Assembly (NCBI GenBank): GCA_945891385.1
Contig: CAMDDJ010000017.1
Coordinates: 1-61,497 of the forward strand
DNA: 61,497 nucleotides
DNA from: Candidatus Kuenenia stuttgartensis
GTDB lineage: Bacteria > Planctomycetota > Planctomycetia > Pirellulales > UBA1268
Reading direction: 5' to 3'
The notes under the pieces: generated by a model
The model's input: only the letters and a program-made list of their open reading frames with translations
Told to the model about the DNA's origin: nothing
Database searches by the model: none
Part shown: piece after piece, positions 54,870-61,497 of the stretch
Numbering within the stretch: position 1 is the stretch's first letter
How the letters are laid out: every line of letters starts with the position of its first letter
Made by a program: the position numbers and the translations under genes

Positions 54870-55385
54870 ATGGACCTCACCCGGTTGATCAGACCGATCC
54901 CCGACTTTCCCAAGCCGGGCATCCTGTTTCGCGACATCACGCCCCTTTTGGCCGATCCGGCCGGTCTGGCCGAGTCCGTTCGGCTCCTGGCCGAGCCATG
55001 GCGGGGGGAACGAATCGACGGCATTGCTGCCGTGGAGGCCCGTGGCTTTCTGTTCGCAGCGCCTTTGGCGCTCGAATTGGGGGTGGGCGTGATCCCGGTT
55101 CGCAAGCCGGGCAAACTGCCGGCGGAGACGATCGCGCACGACTACGACCTCGAATACGGCCGCGACCGGCTGGAGATGCACGCCGGCGTTTTGGCCGGCG
55201 GCGCAAGGGTGCTCGTGGTGGACGACGTGCTCGCCACAGGCGGCACCGCCGTGGCCTGCATGCGGCTGGTGGAAGCCGCCGGTGGAGTGGTGGCGGGGGC
55301 GGCGTTCCTCGTGGAGATCGAGCCGCTCGGGGGCCGAGAGCGGCTCGCCCCGCACCGGGTGGAGAGCGTGCTCGTATACTCGTGA
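54870..55385 (+). CDS. apt: Adenine phosphoribosyltransferase
   Basis: A 171-residue purine-salvage enzyme making AMP from adenine and PRPP. It shows LIRPIPDFPKPGILFRDITP at the start, AAVEARGFLFAAPLALELG, VRKPGKLPAET, YDLEYGRDRLEMH and the PRPP loop VLVVDDVLATGGTAVAC. Length matches the family. The ATG at 54870 is chosen; an earlier in-frame start at 54762 lies inside the sigma factor gene. It lies 40 bases after the sigma factor and two bases before mnmA, so at least apt and mnmA are co-transcribed. Confidence 0.95.
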   Translation: MDLTRLIRPIPDFPKPGILFRDITPLLADPAGLAESVRLLAEPWRGERIDGIAAVEARGFLFAAPLALELGVGVIPVRKPGKLPAETIAHDYDLEYGRDRLEMHAGVLAGGARVLVVDDVLATGGTAVACMRLVEAAGGVVAGAAFLVEIEPLGGRERLAPHRVESVLVYS

Positions 55386-55387
55386 GC

Positions 55388-56497
55388 ATGTCCTCACGCA
55401 GCCGCGTCGTCGTCGCCATGTCGGGGGGCGTCGACTCGAGCGTCGCCGCGTCCCTCCTCGTTGAGGCCGGGCACGAGTGCGTCGGCGTGTTCATGCGGCA
55501 CGCGCGGCCGGCGGTCGAGCCGCAGGGGCAGCTGGCGATCGTGGAGCCGCGGGCGGGGCATCAGGGCTGCTGCAGCGCAGCCGACGCGCTCGATGCCCGG
55601 CGGGTGGCCGACCGGCTGGGGATTCCCCTCTATCCGCTCGATCTCACGGATGACTTCGAGCGGATCATCGACGACTTCGCCGCAGAGTATGGCCGCGGCC
55701 GCACTCCGAACCCGTGCGTGCGGTGCAACGCCTGGCTCAAGTTCGGCAAGCTGTTCGACTACGCCGACGCGATCGGGGCCAGCCACGTGGCGACCGGCCA
55801 CTATGCCCGGCTTGAAGCGACGGCGACCGAGGTGCCGGTGCTGCGGCGGGGTCTCGATCCCGCCCGCGACCAGTCTTACGTGTTGTTCGCGATTCCTCCC
55901 GACCGACTTCGGCGGATGCTCTTGCCCGTCGGTGGGTTGCCCAAGGCGGATGTGCGAGCGCGGGCTCGTGACCTCGGCTTGGCGGTGGCCGACAAGCCCG
56001 ACAGCCAGGAGATCTGCTTCGTCGCCCCGGGAGCGCATGCCGGCCTGGTGGCGGCGAGACTCGGTGGATCTCGGGCCGGTGACATCGTCGATCTCTCGGG
56101 CAACGTGCTCGGCCAGCATCCCGGCATCGAGCACTACACCGTCGGCCAACGGCAGGGCCTGGGCATCGCCACGGGCCAGCGACTTCATGTCATTCGGATC
56201 GAGGCGGCGTCGAGACGGGTGGTTGTCGGACCCCGCACGGCGGTGCCCGAGCAGTTTCTGGAGGCGGCCGACGCCACCTGGCTCGTGCCGGTGCCAACAG
56301 CGCCGTTTGCTTGCGAAGTGCAGTGTCGGGCCCAGCGGACCGCGGCCCCGGCGATCGTCACGCCCCTGGCAGCGGACCGCTTCGAGGCCCGGTTCACTGG
56401 CGGGGCCGAGGCCACGCCCGGGCCGATTTCGCCGGGCCAGCCGGCCGTGATCTATGCCGGAGATCGCCTGCTGGGCGGTGGCTGGATCGAGCGGTGA
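55388..56497 (+). CDS. mnmA: tRNA-specific 2-thiouridylase
   Basis: A 369-residue enzyme that adds sulfur to the wobble uridine of Glu, Gln and Lys tRNAs. The ATP PP-loop is VVVAMSGGVDSSVAASLLVE. The catalytic cysteines are those of GRTPNPCVRCNAWLKFG and DSQEICFVAPG. The C-terminal barrel includes HPGIEHYTVGQRQGLGIA. Compared with E. coli MnmA, the segment after the PP-loop (VFMRHARPAVEPQGQLAIVE) is slightly expanded, as in other planctomycetes. It starts two bases after apt. The sulfur probably comes from a cysteine desulfurase such as the one at 18482-19666. Confidence 0.94.
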   Translation: MSSRSRVVVAMSGGVDSSVAASLLVEAGHECVGVFMRHARPAVEPQGQLAIVEPRAGHQGCCSAADALDARRVADRLGIPLYPLDLTDDFERIIDDFAAEYGRGRTPNPCVRCNAWLKFGKLFDYADAIGASHVATGHYARLEATATEVPVLRRGLDPARDQSYVLFAIPPDRLRRMLLPVGGLPKADVRARARDLGLAVADKPDSQEICFVAPGAHAGLVAARLGGSRAGDIVDLSGNVLGQHPGIEHYTVGQRQGLGIATGQRLHVIRIEAASRRVVVGPRTAVPEQFLEAADATWLVPVPTAPFACEVQCRAQRTAAPAIVTPLAADRFEARFTGGAEATPGPISPGQPAVIYAGDRLLGGGWIER

Positions 56498-56646
56498 GGC
56501 TCACCCGTTTGGTTGTGCCGATCAGGCGGCGTCCCGACCAGCCCCAGCCGAATCCGAGCCGCGTCCGCCGGAGCGCGGTAGAGTCGCAGGAGCGGTGTCC
56601 AGCCAACGCCAGCAAGGATCACCGGTGGTTCCGCGGGAGAGACTCC

Positions 56647-57105
56647 ATGTCTTCTGTGCGCATGCGAGTGGCCATCACGGCCCTGCTGATCGGATTTTTC
56701 AGCCCGCTGACCCGCGGTGAATCCGGCTTCGGTCAGGGCAATTGGGGCGGGAGCAGTGTTTCGGTAGGACGGTCTACCTTTTACGCCAACGGCCTGGTCT
56801 CGAATCAGATCGGACGGACGTCGTTTTTCAACAACGGTCTCGTCGGCCGGCAGTATGGCAACCTCACGCTCTACAACAACGGTCTCGTCGCCGGCCGGTC
56901 GGGAACCGCCACCTACTATTCCAACCTCGCCGTCGGGATTCCGGCGCGGAGCGGCGGTGCGACCGGCGTGATGGTCTACGGCGGCGGGTTCCCCTATCCA
57001 CAGGGCCCAGGCCCGTATCCCTTCGGGGTGCCGCAGCCACCCCCGGGCGGGGCCACGCCCTGGTCCACAAAACCTTGGTCGCAGACGCCCTGGGGGCGGC
57101 GCTAA
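56647..57105 (+). CDS. Small secreted protein with four 15-residue repeats
   Basis: A 152-residue protein with a signal peptide (about 1-24, ITALLIGFFSPLTRGESG). Residues 43-102 are four 15-residue repeats: STFYANGLVSNQIGR, TSFFNNGLVGRQYGN, LTLYNNGLVAGRSGT and ATYYSNLAVGIPARS. Each has two aromatic positions, then NGLV and a Gly, which suggests stacked beta-hairpins or a small solenoid. A Gly/Pro/Tyr-rich tail (GGGFPYPQGPGPYPFGVPQP) and a Trp/Pro ending follow. I do not recognise a characterised family; planctomycete-specific surface or matrix protein is a guess. The ATG at 56647 opens the signal peptide. It lies between mnmA and the kinase, all on the same strand. Confidence 0.65.
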   Translation: MSSVRMRVAITALLIGFFSPLTRGESGFGQGNWGGSSVSVGRSTFYANGLVSNQIGRTSFFNNGLVGRQYGNLTLYNNGLVAGRSGTATYYSNLAVGIPARSGGATGVMVYGGGFPYPQGPGPYPFGVPQPPPGGATPWSTKPWSQTPWGRR

Positions 57106-57255
57106 ACCGCGAGCACGTAGCGAGCCAGGCTGTGGCGGGCCGTGCGTCCGCAGACGGGCGTTCATCCCGACGCCAGAGTATGCTCGCCAAGCGGGGCAGT
57201 CGCAGGGGTCTGTGACTCGGGAGAAGACGGCTGACCCGCGTGGATCGAGGGACGC

Positions 57256-60200
57256 ATGGACGAAGGCAGCTCACCCCCCGGATCGGTCGCCGGCGACCTA
57301 TCGGTGTCCGCTGCTGCGTCGGTCGGGCCGCTCTCCTTTTCCGGCCTGACCGATTTCATGGGTCGCGGGGCCGGGAGCGACGCGGCCAGCAGCGACGAAC
57401 TGCCTCCCGGCACGCTGGTGGGAGACGCCCGGATCGTGACATTGCTCGGGGCCGGGGGAATGGGTCGGGTCTACGAGGCCGTTCAGGAGTCGACCCAACG
57501 GACGGTCGCGGTCAAGGTGATCCGGCCGGGCGTCGTGTCGGCTGTGGCTGCGCGGCGGCTGGCCCACGAAGCCCAGATTCTCGGTCGCCTCTCCCATCCC
57601 GGCATCGCCCGGATCTATTCCGCCGGCGTGGCCCGGATCGGCGGGAGTGACCTCCCCTTCTTCGTGATGGAGTATGTGGACGAACCCCGGTCGCTGACGG
57701 CCTTCGCCGCCGCGGGAAACCTATCCCGCCGGGAACGGGTGGAACTCTTCCGCCAGGTCTGCCTGGCGGTGGCCCACGGGCATGAGCGGGGCGTGGTGCA
57801 CCGCGACTTGAAGCCCGGCAACATCCTCGTCGATCGGGCCGGCCAGCCGAAGGTCATCGACTTCGGCGTGGCGCGGTGCACGGCGGAGGAAGGCCAACTG
57901 ACGACGATGCACACGGGCATGGGCGAACTCCTGGGTACGGCCCAGTACATGGCCCCTGAGCAGCTGTTTGGCACCGCCGACGACATCGACGCCAGGGCCG
58001 ACGTGTATGCCCTGGGACTCGTGCTCTACGAACTCCTCACCGGAGATTTTCCCTACGAGGTCCGCGGCCGCCCCATTTACGAGGTGGCCCGGGTCGTGCG
58101 GGAGGTCGAGCCGCGGTCGCTCTCGACGCTGGATCGCGATCTGCGGGGCGACCTGACGGCCATCGTCGCCACCTGCCTCGATAAGGAACGAGGCCGCCGC
58201 TATCCCTCGGCTGCCGCGGTCGCCGCCGACCTCGGCCGGCACCTGCGCGGCGAGGCGATCGTGGCCCGTCCGCCGGGACTTCTCGAATCGTTGGCTCGCC
58301 TCGCGAGCCGACACAAGGCTGCCACCCTGGGGCTGGCGGCCGTGCTGACCACGCTCGTGGTGGCGGCGGTGGGCATGTCGCTGCTCGCGGTGCGGGCCGA
58401 GCGGCAGCGGGCGCTGGCGACGGCCTCGGCCGAACTCGCTTCGCGGCAGCTCTACCGGGCCAACGTTCGCTCGCTCCAGTCGTTCATCGAGTCGGACAAT
58501 CCCCGGGCCGCCCGGGCGATTCTCCGCGAAACGAGGGCTCTGGCGGGCGACTCGCTGCCGCTCGAACTCCGCTGCTTGGCGGCCGATCTCGACGAGGCGC
58601 TGGTGGTGCTCGAGCCGACGGGCGACCCGGTGGTGGAGGTGGCGTTTTCGGCCGACGGCCGCCGGCTCGAGACGACGTCGGCCGAACCTCTTTCTTGGCG
58701 ACCGTCCACCGAAGCTGCCGAACTGCTCTCCTGGCGGGCCGAGTTCTTCCGGCGAATTCCGAGCCGGAGGCGGGTCTCCTATGCAGTGACCGCCGGTGAG
58801 GGTCTTCGGCGGCTTGGGCCGGCGACAGGCGATCCGCTCGACGCTGCCGGCTCATCAGGGCGGGTGCTCGATCGGGCGGTGGACGGTAGTCGGCTGGAAC
58901 TCGACGCCGATGGCTACGTGATCCTGCAGCGGGCCGACGAGACCGCCCCGACTCGTCTGGGAGAGCCCCGGGGCAGGCTCGCGGGAGCGGCTTTTTCGCC
59001 CGAGGCCGCGCGAGTAGCGGTACTCGGCGTGGACGGCCGGCTCGATCTCTGGGATGCCGACGGCGGCCGGTTGATCGGAAGTCTGGATTATCCTGAGCCT
59101 TGCACGGATTTCACGTTCAGCCCCGACGGTTCCCGTGTGGCAACCCTGAGGCTCATCGCGGGAGCACGGATTCAGATCCGACTTTTTGAGTCGGAAAAAG
59201 GGCGGCGGCTCTCGGAGCTTTTCGTTCCGCGGGAGCGGAGTGTCGACACATTCATCCTGGCGTTCAGCCATGATGGTGGCCAGTTGGCAACTGCGGCTTG
59301 GACCGGCGGGATCACCATCTGGTCGAGCGACACCGGAGAGCCTGCACAGACGCTCGCAGGACACTCCACCCTGGTTACCGCACTGGCCTGGTCGGCCGAC
59401 GGTCGCCGGCTCGCCAGCGGGGATCAGAGTGGTCGGATCTGCATCTGGAATCTCGCCACCGGCAGGCTGGAGCGGCAGTGTATCGGCCATTCCAGCGACA
59501 TCCTCTCGCTGGCCTTCTCCCCGGAAGGCAGCCGCCTCGTCAGTGGCGGCGTCGATCATTCGGTCCGGATGTGGGAGACCACAGCGTCACGTCCTCTCGC
59601 CGCGGTGCCGCTCGCGGGGGATCCGCTCGTCGTGACGTTTGATCCAGCCGGTCAGGAACTGGCTGTTGCGTCCCCGGATGGCATCATCGAAGTCTGGAGC
59701 ACCACGCTGGTTGAGCGGAGGCACTGCCTGACGGTGCCAGGCACCGTGAACGACCTCGCCTATGCACCGGATGGCGGACTCTTGGCTGCCGCGACCTACC
59801 GTTCCGATGGGACAGGGGAGGTCGTGGTCTGGGATGCGGCGACCGGCGCGGAGCGAGGCCGGCTCTCCGGGATCATGGGCGGCTCCAGCGTCGCTGGCGC
59901 CGTGGCCGCCCGATTCAACGACGACGCTTCGCTGCTTGTGACGACCTCTGGCGATGGTTCGGTGACGGTCTGGTCACTGGATGGGTCGAGTCGGCTTTGG
60001 GAGGCGAAGGTCGAGCAGTTTCAATCGCTGGCCAAGCCAAAGGCCCTGTTCTGCCTGGGTGGCGAGCTGGTCGCCCATAAGCAGCCCTATCTGTTCGATG
60101 CTCGCACTGGGAAGAAGCGGCAGGAGTTGGTGCGGGGACAGATCTGGAGCCAGGCCGTGAGCTTCGATGGCCGGCTCTTGGCCCGCGGCATGGCCGCAGG

Positions 60201-60756
60201 AAGGACATATCTCATCAAATGTACCGGCGAGCGTTCCGACGGACGCCGCGAGGGGTACGACGTTTCGGAGCGCACGCCGTATCTGCTGGGGCACACCGAG
60301 CCGGTGCTGGCGATCGACTTCGATGCGACAGGCACGTGGCTGGCCACCGCCTCGGCCGACGGCACGGCCCGGATCTGGAACGTGGCCGATCGGACCGAAG
60401 TCGCAGTGCTTTCTGGACACGAAGGCCCCGTTGCACGGGTCGCGTTCACGCCCGGAGGCCGCCGCGTCGTGACGAGTTCCGTTGACGGGACGGCACGCAT
60501 TTGGGACGCGGCGTTCGGGTTCGAACTCTGCCAGTTTTCCAGCCCGGGCGATCGCCCGGCAACGACGGTCCTCAGTCCGGACGGAAGGGTGCTCGTGATT
60601 CCCTCCCGGGATGCCCAGGGGCCGTTTCTCCGGCTGCTCGGGCTTACGAACGCGGACGTCACTTCCGCCCGGCAGATTCAGCTTCAGCGAGATGCTGCGG
60701 CCGCCCCCGCGGCAGGCACTGCGACTGCCGCGCGGACGATCGTGCGCCCCGAGTAG
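57256..60756 (+). CDS. Serine/threonine protein kinase with WD40 repeats
   Basis: A 1166-residue transmembrane kinase. The kinase domain (about 58-330) has the glycine loop LLGAGGMGRVYEAVQ, ATP-binding Lys87 in VAVKVIRP, catalytic Asp184 in HRDLKPGNIL, DFG in VIDFGVARC and YMAPEQLFG. One membrane helix (about 356-378, LGLAAVLTTLVVAAVGMSLL) follows, then a coiled-coil-like linker. From about residue 450 there are WD40 repeats, with blades such as LVTALAWSADGRRLASGDQS and VLAIDFDATGTWLATASADG. This kinase-helix-propeller layout is common in planctomycetes. The propeller lies outside the cytoplasm and may bind a ligand or partner. GAGGGAC precedes the ATG. Confidence 0.93.
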   Translation: MDEGSSPPGSVAGDLSVSAAASVGPLSFSGLTDFMGRGAGSDAASSDELPPGTLVGDARIVTLLGAGGMGRVYEAVQESTQRTVAVKVIRPGVVSAVAARRLAHEAQILGRLSHPGIARIYSAGVARIGGSDLPFFVMEYVDEPRSLTAFAAAGNLSRRERVELFRQVCLAVAHGHERGVVHRDLKPGNILVDRAGQPKVIDFGVARCTAEEGQLTTMHTGMGELLGTAQYMAPEQLFGTADDIDARADVYALGLVLYELLTGDFPYEVRGRPIYEVARVVREVEPRSLSTLDRDLRGDLTAIVATCLDKERGRRYPSAAAVAADLGRHLRGEAIVARPPGLLESLARLASRHKAATLGLAAVLTTLVVAAVGMSLLAVRAERQRALATASAELASRQLYRANVRSLQSFIESDNPRAARAILRETRALAGDSLPLELRCLAADLDEALVVLEPTGDPVVEVAFSADGRRLETTSAEPLSWRPSTEAAELLSWRAEFFRRIPSRRRVSYAVTAGEGLRRLGPATGDPLDAAGSSGRVLDRAVDGSRLELDADGYVILQRADETAPTRLGEPRGRLAGAAFSPEAARVAVLGVDGRLDLWDADGGRLIGSLDYPEPCTDFTFSPDGSRVATLRLIAGARIQIRLFESEKGRRLSELFVPRERSVDTFILAFSHDGGQLATAAWTGGITIWSSDTGEPAQTLAGHSTLVTALAWSADGRRLASGDQSGRICIWNLATGRLERQCIGHSSDILSLAFSPEGSRLVSGGVDHSVRMWETTASRPLAAVPLAGDPLVVTFDPAGQELAVASPDGIIEVWSTTLVERRHCLTVPGTVNDLAYAPDGGLLAAATYRSDGTGEVVVWDAATGAERGRLSGIMGGSSVAGAVAARFNDDASLLVTTSGDGSVTVWSLDGSSRLWEAKVEQFQSLAKPKALFCLGGELVAHKQPYLFDARTGKKRQELVRGQIWSQAVSFDGRLLARGMAAGRTYLIKCTGERSDGRREGYDVSERTPYLLGHTEPVLAIDFDATGTWLATASADGTARIWNVADRTEVAVLSGHEGPVARVAFTPGGRRVVTSSVDGTARIWDAAFGFELCQFSSPGDRPATTVLSPDGRVLVIPSRDAQGPFLRLLGLTNADVTSARQIQLQRDAAAAPAAGTATAARTIVRPE

Positions 60757-60810
60757 TGTGGCCAAGCCTCGTTGTCCGGATGAAAAACGAGCCACCGCGA
60801 CGGGCCCGAT

Positions 60811-61497
60811 TCAGCCGGGAAAACAGCGGCCAAAGGCCCGAAATTGGCTGAGGCCTCCACGGACCCGGATGCGGCCTGTCAGGAGCGCCCAGACGATGCT
60901 CCGCTCCTTCCGCAGAAATCCCAGCCAGGCTCGGGAGTCTGCTGTGACCGTGCAGTCGGGCGTGCCGATCAGGCCCCGCTGCACAGCCAGGGTCTGCTGT
61001 CTGATCGTCACGGTGGCTGCGGCCGGCTCATGGCCCGTGAAGATCAGGTGATACACCGCATCGATGCCCTTCGCTTGTCCCCGCTGGAAGACGACGTGCA
61101 TGGTGTCCAAGAAGCCGGCGATGGTGGATGGGCGGACGCCGTTGACATGCCGCTTCGTCTTGTGGGGAAAAGCCTGGGTCACATAGTCGTCGGCATCTGA
61201 CCCCGGCACGACGTAAATGGTCTCCTGCTTCTGTTGCAGGGGCTTCACGATGCCGGCCAGAAACGCCGGGCGGTCGTCGAGGAACGGAGCGAGCACGTCT
61301 TCTCCGGCCGGGCACACGGAAAGACAGTACGCGGCCTTGTAGTTGGCCCCGAAGCTCAGGCTCTGCCACATCGAGACCGACTCCTGATCGGTGACCCGCT
61401 TCCGATAGTCCTGGGCGTCGCGGCTGTCGGCGACGTGTTCGACCCAATCCGTGAAGCCGTGGAGAAACTCCCGGTAGTTGTGGGTCATGCAGGCGCT
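60811..61497 (-). CDS. SCP2-domain iron-sulfur-like protein, C-terminal part
   Basis: The 3-prime end of a gene that runs off the right edge. The frame is open through the last base, so the ATG at 61488 is probably internal (the residues before it, SAC, continue in frame). About 228 residues are visible. Near the start the segment SLSFGANYKAAYCLSVCPAG has a CxxxC motif like ferredoxin-type cluster sites. The C-terminal 110 residues resemble an SCP2 sterol-binding domain (VYHLIFTGHEPAAATVTIRQ and GTPDCTVTADSRAWLGFLRK). This suggests an Fe-S protein fused to a lipid-binding domain. The function is unknown. It is convergent with the kinase gene across 54 bases. Confidence 0.65.
   Translation of the reverse strand, partial: SACMTHNYREFLHGFTDWVEHVADSRDAQDYRKRVTDQESVSMWQSLSFGANYKAAYCLSVCPAGEDVLAPFLDDRPAFLAGIVKPLQQKQETIYVVPGSDADDYVTQAFPHKTKRHVNGVRPSTIAGFLDTMHVVFQRGQAKGIDAVYHLIFTGHEPAAATVTIRQQTLAVQRGLIGTPDCTVTADSRAWLGFLRKERSIVWALLTGRIRVRGGLSQFRAFGRCFPG

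Overview
The window is GC-rich bacterial chromosome, almost certainly from a planctomycete (Pirellulales-like). The evidence is the gene content: a PVC-type dehydrogenase/haem fusion protein with a ThuA domain, two formylglycine sulfatases, Gfo/Idh/MocA oxidoreductases (one with a Tat signal), a DUF1559 prepilin-like protein, an SHD1-domain secreted protein, a Ser/Thr kinase with a WD40 C-terminus, and a B12-dependent ribonucleotide reductase. I see no rRNA, tRNA, CRISPR array, transposase or prophage gene.

Layout. 1-6.3 kb: a transporter plus aldehyde dehydrogenase pair, an Xaa-Pro peptidase, a secreted FKBP isomerase and an oxidoreductase. 6.4-10.8 kb: one very large secreted ThuA/dehydrogenase/HEAT/cytochrome protein. 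10.8-12.9 kb: acetate kinase plus a phosphate acyltransferase. 12.9-18.4 kb: a replication block on the minus strand, dnaA-like, dnaN, DUF721/dciA and gyrB in order of transcription. 18.5-22.3 kb: cysteine desulfurase, aspartate aminotransferase and an inositol-phosphate-synthase-like enzyme. 22.3-25 kb: a tiny lysine-rich gene with a structured trailer and strong terminator, an FtsJ/RlmM-like methyltransferase and biotin ligase. 25-36.9 kb: two paralogous barrel-like secreted proteins, a potassium channel, an S10 peptidase, a Fur-family regulator, nrdJ, an SHD1 protein and pgk. 37-45.2 kb: sulfatase, PQQ-type propeller, ThuA protein and second sulfatase, then an acetate-type symporter pair and an acetyltransferase. 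45.2-61.5 kb: Tat oxidoreductase, XRE-cupin regulator, FloA, a two-component pair, prepilin-like and YidB-like proteins, a sigma factor, apt, mnmA, a small repeat protein, the kinase, and a partial SCP2/Fe-S protein at the right edge.

The most unusual signal is the DnaA homologue at 17287-18348. It sits in the classical dnaA-dnaN-gyrB position and keeps the DNA-binding domain IV signature, but it has lost domain I, the Walker A lysine, the Walker B acidic pair and the AAA+ lid. The 351-base gap between it and dnaN holds a 73% AT purine/pyrimidine tract but no canonical DnaA box. The DUF721/DciA helicase-operator gene is two genes away. Together these suggest non-canonical replication initiation, or a second, canonical dnaA elsewhere.

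The second notable signal is a family of intergenic repeats: five near-complete copies and one fragment, in both orientations and two length classes. They have imperfect terminal inverted repeats and carry no gene, so they look like MITE or REP elements. Several intergenic spaces also hold long perfect or near-perfect hairpins.
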